This document shows, piece after piece, positions 1 through 5,555 of a stretch of DNA of 5,555 nucleotides. Position numbers and translations under genes: made by a program. Position 1 is the first letter of the stretch. Every line of letters begins with the position of its first letter. Origin of the DNA: Pseudomonadota bacterium (GTDB lineage: Bacteria > Pseudomonadota > Alphaproteobacteria > Rhizobiales > Rhizobiaceae); contig JAEXXS010000365.1 of assembly GCA_023451915.1 (NCBI GenBank), forward strand, positions 1 through 5,555. The letters run 5' to 3'. The notes beneath the pieces are model-generated. The model saw only the letters and a program-made list of their open reading frames with translations. It was not told the DNA's origin and made no database searches.

Positions 1-56
1 ATATCGCCGGTTCATTCCGTTTTAGATTTCCCGCAACTTCGAATCGCGAGGAAATC
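1..56 (+). other. Region upstream of gshB, possible tail of an upstream gene
   Basis: This short stretch precedes the gshB start. One forward frame (from base 2) reads YRRFIPF and ends at a TAG at 23-25, so it could be the last codons of an upstream gene lying about 31 bases before gshB. Seven residues are too few to identify a family. A purine-rich GAGGAA at 48-53 is the likely gshB ribosome binding site. No convincing promoter is visible in these bases, so gshB may be co-transcribed with whatever lies upstream. Confidence 0.25.
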
Positions 57-995
57 ATGGCTCTCAAAGTCGCGGTCCAGATGGACCATATCAGCACGAT
101 CAACATCAAGGGCGACACGACATTTGCACTTTCGCTGGAGGCGCAGAAGCGCGGCCACGAACTGTATCACTACACGCCTGACCGCCTGTCGATGCGCGAT
201 GGCGTGGTTTCGGCCCGTCTCGAAAAGCTGGACGTGCGCGACGTCGTGGGCGACCACTTCACGCTGGGTGAGCCGATCCGCCGCCCCATGTCGGAAATGG
301 ACGTGGTGCTGCTGCGTCAGGACCCGCCTTTCGACATGAACTACATCACCACCACGCATCTTCTGGAGCGCATTCATCCCAAAACGCTGGTCGTCAACGA
401 TCCGGCCTGGGTGCGCAACAGTCCCGAAAAGATTTTCGTCACCGAGTTTCCCGACCTGATGCCGGAGACGCTGATCACCAAGGACCCGCAGGAAGTCATG
501 GATTTCCGCCGCGAGTTCGGTGACATCATCCTGAAGCCGCTTTACGGCAATGGCGGCGCGGGCGTGTTTCATCTGGCCGATGGCGACCGCAATCTCTCGT
601 CGCTGCTCGAAATGTTCGGACAGCTCTTCCGTGAACCGTTCATCGCGCAGCGTTATCTGAAAGACGTGCGCGCAGGTGACAAACGCATCATCCTGATCGA
701 CGGCGAACCGGTCGGCGCGATCAACCGCGTGCCATCGGAAACCGACGCCCGCTCCAACATGCATGCGGGCGGCAAGGCGGAACAGAGCAAGCTGACGCCG
801 CGCGAGCGCGAAATCTGCGAACGCATCGGACCGTCCCTGCGGGAGCGCGGCTTCATTCTGGTCGGCATCGATGTGATTGGCGACTATATGACCGAGATCA
901 ACGTCACCTCGCCAACCGGCATCCGCGAAATCGAGCGTTTCGACGGCACCAATATTGCCGCGCTGTTCTGGGATGCGGTGGAAGCAAAGCGATAA
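57..995 (+). CDS. gshB: Glutathione synthetase (ATP-grasp)
   Basis: GshB catalyses the second step of glutathione synthesis in the cytoplasm: gamma-glutamylcysteine + glycine + ATP give glutathione + ADP + phosphate. The 312 residues match the usual length of about 315 for the bacterial enzyme. The N-terminal substrate-binding domain (about 3-121) carries [10 protein letters not shown] at 87-96 and VVNDP before the ATP-grasp domain. That domain (about 125-300) shows [10 protein letters not shown] at 160-169 (the ATP-covering loop), [19 protein letters not shown] from 208, NMHAGGKAE from 234, and EINVTSPTG from 280 (Mg/ATP ligands E280 and N282). The ATG at 57 is chosen because GAGGAA (48-53) sits just upstream, although the frame stays open further 5'. 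No frameshift or missing motif is seen. A strong terminator follows the stop, so gshB ends its transcription unit. Family assignment is very secure; the closest homologues I recall are from Brucella and Ochrobactrum. Confidence 0.97.
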   Translation: MALKVAVQMDHISTINIKGDTTFALSLEAQKRGHELYHYTPDRLSMRDGVVSARLEKLDVRDVVGDHFTLGEPIRRPMSEMDVVLLRQDPPFDMNYITTTHLLERIHPKTLVVNDPAWVRNSPEKIFVTEFPDLMPETLITKDPQEVMDFRREFGDIILKPLYGNGGAGVFHLADGDRNLSSLLEMFGQLFREPFIAQRYLKDVRAGDKRIILIDGEPVGAINRVPSETDARSNMHAGGKAEQSKLTPREREICERIGPSLRERGFILVGIDVIGDYMTEINVTSPTGIREIERFDGTNIAALFWDAVEAKR

Positions 996-1058
996 AAGAG
1001 CGTTCGGACCCCATTCATCTGGGGCAAGGTCGTTTCAGCTAAAAGCTATCAGTATTGT

Positions 1059-1094
1059 GAAACGGGCTTCCAGCAATGGAAGCCCGTTTCTTGT
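1059..1094 (+). terminator. Rho-independent terminator of gshB
   Basis: A perfect 14-bp inverted repeat (GAAACGGGCTTCCA at 1059-1072, TGGAAGCCCGTTTC at 1077-1090) closes a GCAA tetraloop. It is GC-rich in the middle and is followed by the T-rich TTTCTTGTT. The GCAA loop is of the stable GNRA type. It lies 63 bases after the gshB stop and before the AT-rich leader, so it should stop gshB transcripts from entering the autotransporter gene. Confidence 0.88.
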
Positions 1095-1182
1095 TAGGTA
1101 GCTCATCGTTTATTGTGATTATACCATTGAGAAAACTTGCAAAACCAAAATGAAACATACCGCCTTTGTCCCATGGCTCTGT

Positions 1183-1212
1183 TTGGGCAACACTGTCGGA
1201 TAAAGTTATAAT
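1183..1212 (+). promoter_or_regulatory. Candidate sigma-70 promoter for the autotransporter gene
   Basis: TTGGGC at 1183-1188 can serve as a -35 element (its TTG matches the consensus). It is 18 bases from a perfect TATAAT -10 box at 1207-1212. This is the only good -10 box noticed in the leader. Transcription would begin near 1219 and leave a 5' untranslated region of about 80 bases containing the inverted repeat at 1261-1285. The -35 match is only partial, so the box is a candidate rather than a firm call. Confidence 0.45.
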
Positions 1213-1260
1213 CTTCTAATTTAAGTTATTGCCAATCCCGCTCTTTAATGCAGAATTCGT

Positions 1261-1285
1261 AATATTCGGTGATTTGTCGAATATT
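1261..1285 (+). repeat. Perfect 8-bp inverted repeat next to the autotransporter start
   Basis: AATATTCG (1261-1268) and CGAATATT (1278-1285) are exact reverse complements separated by 9 bases. In RNA the stem could gain a U-G pair (1260/1286). The right arm ends 4 bases before the GAGGGG ribosome binding site. The site could be a dyad operator for a DNA-binding regulator or a weak leader hairpin that affects translation. It is not a terminator, because the stem is AT-rich and lacks a following T-run. The repeat is certain; the function is inferred. Confidence 0.5.
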
Positions 1286-1289
1286 GTTC

Positions 1290-1295
1290 GAGGGG
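1290..1295 (+). promoter_or_regulatory. Ribosome binding site fixing the autotransporter start
   Basis: GAGGGG lies 6 bases before the ATG at 1302, which is ideal spacing. The alternative in-frame GTG at 1269 falls in the loop of the inverted repeat and has no purine-rich sequence in front of it. This supports the ATG as the true start. Confidence 0.75.
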
Positions 1296-1301
1296 ATTTT
1301 G

Positions 1302-4037
1302 ATGCGTAATTCGACTGAGAACAGAAAAACTCACGCCTTTCCGTTACTGCGCTTGTCCGCACCTCAGTTTAAAATGCCGATACCCGTCATCGGGGTTCTT
1401 TTTCTCTTTCCCTATACAGAAACGGCGCTCGCCGATTGTACGCCTGCCTCTCCTGCATCGGGCGGTACAGTGGTTTGTAATGGCAATCCGAACGGCTTCA
1501 GCACCAGCGGCCTTGGCAGCCTCAATGTCGTGATCCAGCAGAACACCAATCTGAACGGTCCGTTCACGGCCAGCAGCATGGGGCCACTGACCGTCGACAA
1601 TTCGGGCAATATGCAAAGCGCGGTCGTAACCGATGCGACCAGCCTCGTTTTCGACAATCGCGCCACGATCAATGGCGGCCTGACGATTAGCGGCAACGGG
1701 ACCTATACGGTCCACAATTACGCCAATTCGTTTATCAATTCGGGTTTCAGCTTTACGGGCAACAGCACCAATAACATCACCAATGACGGCACGCTGAACA
1801 ATGGTGTCACCATCAATGGCGATGGCGCGACCAATATCCTCAACACCGCGGGCGCTTCGCTCAACAATGGTATTTTCGTCAACGGCGCCAGCCAGACCTA
1901 TGTGCAGAATTACGGCACGATCCAGAGCACGATTGCGCTTGGTTCCGGCAATGACACGATCATCAATTATGATCCCGGCCAGATAAATGGCAGCGTTTCG
2001 CAAGGCTCCGGCGACGATATTTTCGACATGCGCGGCGGTCGGGTCAGCGCGACGGTCAATCAGGATGACGGCAATGACCGTTTCCTGTTGTCCGGCGGCG
2101 AAGTGACCGGCTCGCTGATGGCGGGCGCAGGCGCTGATTATATGCTCTGGACCGGCGGATTGATCGGCGGCATCGACATGGGTACGGACAATGACGTGGC
2201 CGTGTTTCGGGGGCTGACGGATACGCAGCTCAAAAACATCCAGATCAATGGCGGCCTCGGCACAGATCGTCTGACCTGGCAGAACACCAAGGGCAGCAAC
2301 CCGCAGCGTCTGATCAACTGGGAGCTTATCGAGCTTCAAAATGCGTCGGAGCTGACGATGAACAGCAATCTGACGCTCGGCGACAGCGGGACCTCGACCG
2401 GCACGCTCACTATCGATTCCACCAGCTATCTGCGCGCAGGCAGCGGCGCCTGGACGATCAGCCCGGCGGTGGGCGGCAGTCTCACACAGGTGGTGAATGC
2501 CGGGGTGATTGATCTGACGAACGGCTCCAATTCCACATCCGACAGGCTTACCATTGTCGGCAATTATCAAGGCAATTCGGGCCAGCTCTGGCTGAATACG
2601 GTTCTGGCCGGTGACAATGCGCCATCCGACAAGCTGGTTATTTCGGGCGGTACAACGACCGGCTCGACCGGCATCGTCGTCACCAATGTCGGCGGGACGG
2701 GTGCTCAGACCCTGCAGAATGGTATTCTGGTTGTGGAAGCAATCAATGGCGGCACTACAGGCGACGATACTTTCCATCTCGCGCAGCGCGCTTCTGCCGG
2801 TATTTACGAATATCAGCTGGTTCATGGCGGTGTGACCGACGGCACCAGCAATAATTGGTATTTGCGCAATAATTTCGAGGGCATTGACGCGACAAATCCG
2901 AACTTACCCGACTGGCTGTTGCCGGGTACTGATGGCGGCGGTGGCTCTGGTGGCGGCACAGGTGGCGGCTCTGGCGGTGGAACCGGCGGTGGTACCGGAG
3001 GCGGTACGGGTGGCGGCACCGGTGGTGGCACAGGCGGAGGTACGGGCGGCGGCACAGGTGGGGGCGATGGCGGCGGCAGTATCACGCTGGTTCGTCCGGA
3101 AGTTCCTATCCTGAGCGCTACGCCCACCGTCGTGCGCGGGCTGTTGCGCGTGGCGCTCGGCACCTTCCACGAGCGGCATGGCGAACAGTCCTGGTTTGGC
3201 GATGAGGCCAACAAGCACGTGATATGGGCGCGTATGTTCGGCGATCAATATCGCCAGAATCTCAGCACCTTTGCCGATCAGCGCTATAAGGGTAACCAGT
3301 GGGGCATGCAGTTCGGCGTGCCGGTCTATCGGGCCGAACATGATGACGGCCAGCTCGATACGGTCGGTCTGATGGCCAGTTATGCCCGTGGCTGGGGCGA
3401 TATGCGCGCCAGAAACATCTATGGCAGGAATATCGATATCGGCGACGTCGACGTCGATGCCTATAGTCTCGGCGCATATTGGACCCACACCTGGGAAGAT
3501 GAGGCTTATATCGACGCCATCATCATGCATTCCTGGCTGAGCATCGATACGGAGTCCGTCGCAAACTATAATTCCAGCTTCCACGGGAAGGAATGGACGG
3601 CATCTCTTGAAGCCGGCAAGAAATTCTCGATCACCGATAAATGGGTGATCGAACCGCAAGCGCAGATTTACTGGCAGTATCAGAATTTCGACGAGACGAG
3701 CGATCCGGGCGGTTCGATCCGCTTTGGTAATAACGATAGCTGGACAGGCCGTATCGGCGCGCGGCTGCAAGGCAATTACACGCTCAATGAACGGCCGTTC
3801 AATCCGTTTGTACTGGCCAATGTCTGGCACCAGTTCAAGGCGAGCGATACGATCTATTTCAACAACGACACGGTTCATCCATCCTGGGAAGAAACGAGCC
3901 TCGAATTGGGTGCAGGTTTCACAACCAAGGTGGCCGACAACACCTCGCTTTATGCCAATGCATCCTATGAGTTCAATCTGGGCGGCGAGCGTTTCCGGGT
4001 TCTTTCCGGTCGCTTGGGCGCGCGCATTTCCTGGTAA
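1302..4037 (+). CDS. Monomeric (type Va) autotransporter with beta-helical passenger and C-terminal beta-barrel
   Basis: A 911-residue secreted surface protein, counted from the ATG at 1302 (GAGGGG 6 bases upstream). Residues 1-44 form a long signal peptide: a polar N-region, a hydrophobic core (about 25-37) and the cleavage motif TALA|D. The passenger (45-543) starts with a Cys46/Cys58 pair, the only cysteines noticed. It carries eleven 18-22-residue repeats (84-305), then a pertactin-like autochaperone region (about 405-525: DRLTIVGNYQGNSGQ, SDKLVISGG, EYQLVHGG, NNWYLRN). A (GGGT/S)n linker (544-593) and the pre-barrel segment RPEVPILSATPTVVRGLL precede a beta-barrel (about 640-911) with FDETSDPGGSIRF, DSWTGRIGARL and NPFVLANVWHQF, ending in a terminal Trp as usual for BAM-dependent barrels. 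The barrel inserts in the outer membrane and exports the passenger. Such passengers are often adhesins; the ligand here is unknown, and no catalytic serine-protease motif is seen. It may be orthologous to a Brucella Bma-type autotransporter, unverified. It has its own promoter region and terminator. Confidence 0.95.
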   Translation: MRNSTENRKTHAFPLLRLSAPQFKMPIPVIGVLFLFPYTETALADCTPASPASGGTVVCNGNPNGFSTSGLGSLNVVIQQNTNLNGPFTASSMGPLTVDNSGNMQSAVVTDATSLVFDNRATINGGLTISGNGTYTVHNYANSFINSGFSFTGNSTNNITNDGTLNNGVTINGDGATNILNTAGASLNNGIFVNGASQTYVQNYGTIQSTIALGSGNDTIINYDPGQINGSVSQGSGDDIFDMRGGRVSATVNQDDGNDRFLLSGGEVTGSLMAGAGADYMLWTGGLIGGIDMGTDNDVAVFRGLTDTQLKNIQINGGLGTDRLTWQNTKGSNPQRLINWELIELQNASELTMNSNLTLGDSGTSTGTLTIDSTSYLRAGSGAWTISPAVGGSLTQVVNAGVIDLTNGSNSTSDRLTIVGNYQGNSGQLWLNTVLAGDNAPSDKLVISGGTTTGSTGIVVTNVGGTGAQTLQNGILVVEAINGGTTGDDTFHLAQRASAGIYEYQLVHGGVTDGTSNNWYLRNNFEGIDATNPNLPDWLLPGTDGGGGSGGGTGGGSGGGTGGGTGGGTGGGTGGGTGGGTGGGTGGGDGGGSITLVRPEVPILSATPTVVRGLLRVALGTFHERHGEQSWFGDEANKHVIWARMFGDQYRQNLSTFADQRYKGNQWGMQFGVPVYRAEHDDGQLDTVGLMASYARGWGDMRARNIYGRNIDIGDVDVDAYSLGAYWTHTWEDEAYIDAIIMHSWLSIDTESVANYNSSFHGKEWTASLEAGKKFSITDKWVIEPQAQIYWQYQNFDETSDPGGSIRFGNNDSWTGRIGARLQGNYTLNERPFNPFVLANVWHQFKASDTIYFNNDTVHPSWEETSLELGAGFTTKVADNTSLYANASYEFNLGGERFRVLSGRLGARISW
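1551..2216 (+). repeat. Eleven degenerate 18-22-residue repeats in the passenger (beta-helix rungs)
   Basis: Residues 84-305 of the autotransporter break into successive units starting at 84, 104, 123, 144, 165, 187, 207, 228, 248, 268 and 288. Each opens with a pattern such as I/L-N-N/G-G-V/I, followed by a turn and a second strand. The first six units are Asn/Thr-rich (INGGLTISGNG, LNNGVTINGDG, LNNGIFVNGAS). The last five are Asp-rich and carry an RTX-like turn once per unit (GSGND, GSGDD, DDGND, GAGAD, GTDND), placing Asp at 218, 239, 259, 279 and 298. The roughly 20-residue period fits one rung of a right-handed parallel beta-helix. Repeat boundaries were set by eye. Confidence 0.75.
2931..3080 (+). 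repeat. Glycine-rich tandem repeat linker, (GGGT/S)n, 12-bp units
   Basis: Codons 544-593 encode D-G followed by eleven tetrapeptides in the order GGGS, GGGT, GGGS, then seven GGGT, GGGD and, last, GGGS. The DNA is a run of 12-bp units of the form GGN GGN GGN ACN/TCN with mixed third positions, so few units are identical. Because the unit is a multiple of three, gain or loss of copies keeps the frame. It joins the autochaperone region to the pre-barrel segment and should be a flexible, protease-accessible tether. Comparable autotransporters more often have a short helical or Pro-rich segment here. Confidence 0.92.
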
Positions 4038-4083
4038 GTTCCAAACCGCAATCGTCACACGATGTTCTTGATCCGTTTCGGGA

Positions 4084-4120
4084 AAAATGCTTAAATCCAA
4101 TGGTTGTATTTAAGCATTTT
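4084..4120 (+). terminator. Hairpin terminator after the autotransporter gene
   Basis: A perfect 13-bp inverted repeat (AAAATGCTTAAAT at 4084-4096, ATTTAAGCATTTT at 4108-4120) surrounds an 11-base loop. It starts 47 bases after the stop. The stem is AT-rich with only one GC-containing core (TGC/GCA), but it ends in TTTT. The matching A-run on the 5' side makes it potentially bidirectional. It probably separates the autotransporter unit from comM, though it is weaker than the terminator behind gshB. Confidence 0.65.
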
Positions 4121-4158
4121 CTCACTTTAGAGATGTGCTGCGTGGCGAGTGGGGGCTT

Positions 4159-5555
4159 ATGGTCGCGCGGGTTGGAACGGTTGCCTTTCAGGGCATAGAA
4201 GCGGTGCCTGTCGATGTGCAGGTCATGGTCGCGCCGGGCAAGATGGGCATGTCGATTGTCGGTCTGCCCGACAAGGCGGTGGCGGAAAGCCGCGAACGCG
4301 TCCAGGCGGCCTTGCACGCTTCCGGGCTTTCCATGCCCACCAAGCGGGTCACGGTCAATCTGGCGCCTGCCGATCTGCCGAAGGAAGGCTCGCATTACGA
4401 TCTGCCGATCGCGGTTGGGCTGATGGCGGCGATTGGCGCTATTCCCGCCGATGCCATTCAATCCTATCTGGTGCTGGGCGAACTCTCGCTTGACGGGTCG
4501 ATCACAGCGGTGGCAGGCGTTCTGCCTGCTGCCATTGGGGCCAATCGCGAAGATAAGGGCCTCATCTGCCCCTATGCCTGCGGGCCGGAAGCGGCCTGGG
4601 CGGGCGCCGATATCGATATTCTCGCGCCGCGCAGCCTGATTGCGCTCGCCAATCATTTTCGCGGGACGCAGGTGCTGACCCCGCCCGATCCCTCCATGCG
4701 GGTTTCCAGTGAGAATCTGCTGGACCTTGCCGATATCAAGGGGCAGGAAACGGCAAAGCGGGCGCTGGAAATCGCCGCAGCGGGCAATCACAATCTGCTT
4801 CTGGTCGGCCCGCCCGGTTCCGGCAAATCGATGCTGGCGCAGCGCCTGCCGTCGATCCTGCCGCGCCTGTCTCCGCGTGAATTGCTGGATGTGTCCATGA
4901 TCGCGTCCATCGCCGGAGAGCTTGCGGGCGGAAAACTGTCAGACCGGAGGCCCTTTCGGTCACCGCATCATTCGGCATCCATGGCGGCGATGGTCGGCGG
5001 CGGTTTGCGCGCCCGCCCGGGCGAGGTGTCGCTCGCCCATAATGGTGTGCTGTTTCTCGACGAGTTCCCCGAATTCTCGCCACAGGTGCTGGATTCGCTG
5101 CGCCAGCCGCTTGAAACGGGCGAATGTATGATTGCCCGCGTCAATCATCGCACCAGCTATCCGGCGCGCTTTCAATTGATTGCCGCCATGAACCCATGCC
5201 GCTGCGGGATGGCGGGCGAACCCGGCCACAGTTGCGCGCGCGGACCCCGCTGCCAGACGGATTATCAGGCGCGGATTTCCGGGCCGCTATTGGACCGTAT
5301 CGACCTGCGTGTCGATATGCCTGCCATCTCGGCGCTCGACCTCATTCAACCCGCGCAGGCGGAGCGAAGCCAAACGGTAGCGCAACGGGTCGCCCGCGCG
5401 AGGGGCGTGCAGGCCGCGCGCTATGCGGCGTTGGGGCTCGATCCGTCGATGACGAATGCGCATTGTTCGGCAAATCTGATCGAGGAGGTGGCGCGACCCG
5501 ATGCGGCGGGGTTGAAGCTGTTGCGCGACGCCAGCGAGCAGATGCGCTTTTCCGC
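4159..5555 (+). CDS. comM: ComM/YifB-family AAA+ ATPase (Mg-chelatase-like), 3' end cut by the window
   Basis: The reading frame is open to the window edge (465 codons plus two bases), so the gene is partial by position and not broken. ComM proteins run to about 505-515 residues, so some 40-50 are probably missing. The N-terminal ChlI/Lon-like domain (about 1-190) contains IVGLPDKAVAESRERVQAAL and LPKEGSHYDLPIAVGLM (73-89). The AAA+ module shows Walker A GPPGSGKS (217-224), RPFRSPHHSAS (264-274), Walker B VLFLDEF (297-303, D301/E302), sensor 1 at N345, the family Cys set (C347, C349, C359, C365) and GPLLDRID (375-382) with the Arg-finger region. ComM acts in the cytoplasm as a hexameric helicase that drives branch migration during natural transformation in Vibrio and Acinetobacter. 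Old 'Mg chelatase' labels are misleading, because there are no chlorophyll genes here. The start follows a G-rich site at 4151-4155; an in-frame GTG at 4135 would add eight residues. Confidence 0.95.
   Translation, partial: MVARVGTVAFQGIEAVPVDVQVMVAPGKMGMSIVGLPDKAVAESRERVQAALHASGLSMPTKRVTVNLAPADLPKEGSHYDLPIAVGLMAAIGAIPADAIQSYLVLGELSLDGSITAVAGVLPAAIGANREDKGLICPYACGPEAAWAGADIDILAPRSLIALANHFRGTQVLTPPDPSMRVSSENLLDLADIKGQETAKRALEIAAAGNHNLLLVGPPGSGKSMLAQRLPSILPRLSPRELLDVSMIASIAGELAGGKLSDRRPFRSPHHSASMAAMVGGGLRARPGEVSLAHNGVLFLDEFPEFSPQVLDSLRQPLETGECMIARVNHRTSYPARFQLIAAMNPCRCGMAGEPGHSCARGPRCQTDYQARISGPLLDRIDLRVDMPAISALDLIQPAQAERSQTVAQRVARARGVQAARYAALGLDPSMTNAHCSANLIEEVARPDAAGLKLLRDASEQMRFS

Larger units (their letters stand above)
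1095..1301 (+). other. AT-rich intergenic leader of the autotransporter gene
   Basis: This gene-free stretch between the gshB terminator and the autotransporter start is visibly richer in A and T than the genes on either side, with many TA steps (for example ATTATACC near 1120 and TTATAATC near 1206). It contains the candidate promoter at 1183-1212, the inverted repeat at 1261-1285 and the ribosome binding site at 1290-1295. No ORF with coding character and no recognisable RNA gene is seen. In Brucella and relatives, AT-rich promoters with TA steps are typical targets of the H-NS-like silencer MucR; that this applies here is inference only. Confidence 0.6.

Noticed and set aside
12..764. Antisense open frame of 250 codons over gshB
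   Set aside because: GshB motifs are intact on the + strand. The antisense product is His/Arg/Val-rich with no family resemblance, typical of a shadow of a GC-biased gene.
1009..1024. Small inverted repeat CCCCA-TTCATC-TGGGG after gshB
   Set aside because: The 5-bp stem has no T-run behind it, and the much stronger hairpin at 1059-1090 explains termination.
1269..1301. Upstream GTG start for the autotransporter (11 extra residues)
   Set aside because: It lies in the loop of the inverted repeat, has no ribosome binding site, and would put a hydrophobic stretch before an already long signal peptide. The ATG at 1302 has GAGGGG at good spacing.
1920..2216. True RTX calcium-binding toxin domain
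   Set aside because: The G-x-G-x-D motif recurs every 19-21 residues rather than every 9, and the C-terminus is an autotransporter barrel, not a type I secretion signal.
1344..2825. Long antisense open frame (493 codons) under the passenger, and a similar one at 2904-4100
   Set aside because: Both lie opposite a well-supported autotransporter and have no recognisable domain. The passenger's many GAY, AAY, ATY and GGN codons rarely produce stops on the opposite strand, which explains the open frames.
2822..3214. Antisense frame with (PPPV)n repeats over the Gly linker, resembling the Pro-rich linkers of other autotransporters
   Set aside because: It is simply the complement of GGN codons. 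Inversion of an ancestral Pro-rich linker is a tempting idea, but nothing at the edges (no inverted repeats or recombinase site) supports it.
4105..4135. Possible comM promoter in the AT-rich hairpin region
   Set aside because: TTGTAT followed by a TTTAGA-like sequence is too poor a match, and it overlaps the hairpin. No confident promoter for comM can be named.
4159..5555. Magnesium chelatase subunit for bacteriochlorophyll synthesis
   Set aside because: The order of a Lon-like N-terminal domain followed by AAA+ with RPFRSPHHSAS and the NPCRCG motif is that of ComM/YifB. No photosynthesis genes are nearby.

Overview
The window looks like chromosomal DNA from an alphaproteobacterium of the order Hyphomicrobiales, most likely the Brucella/Ochrobactrum group. 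That placement rests on recognising the GshB and ComM protein sequences and the style of the autotransporter; no database search was run. All three genes lie on the + strand, and no RNA gene, insertion sequence, CRISPR array or phage gene is visible.

Layout: (1) gshB (57-995) encodes glutathione synthetase, a complete 312-residue ATP-grasp enzyme, and is closed by a strong rho-independent terminator at 1059-1094. (2) An AT-rich intergenic leader (about 1095-1301) holds a candidate sigma-70 promoter with a perfect TATAAT box (1183-1212) and a perfect 8-bp inverted repeat (1261-1285) just upstream of a good ribosome binding site. (3) A monomeric (classical, type Va) autotransporter of 911 residues follows (1302-4037). 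It has a long signal peptide, an Asn/Asp/Gly-rich beta-helical passenger, a pertactin-like autochaperone region, a pure (Gly-Gly-Gly-Thr/Ser)n linker and a C-terminal 12-strand-type beta-barrel. (4) A 13-bp perfect hairpin (4084-4120) ends that unit. (5) comM (4159 to the window edge), a YifB/ComM-family AAA+ ATPase, is cut off by the end of the window, probably some 40-50 residues short of its stop.

The two flanking genes are conserved housekeeping genes: glutathione synthesis, and a DNA helicase linked to natural transformation and branch migration. They have no evident functional tie to the autotransporter. The autotransporter has its own promoter region and terminator, so it reads as a self-contained surface-protein module sitting between them.

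I see no wholly new system. The least ordinary parts are in the autotransporter. One is a run of about eleven 18-22-residue passenger repeats that shifts from Asn-rich to Asp-rich, with an RTX-like G-x-G-x-D motif once per repeat. The others are the 50-codon glycine-rich tandem-repeat linker and the inverted repeat in the leader next to the start codon.
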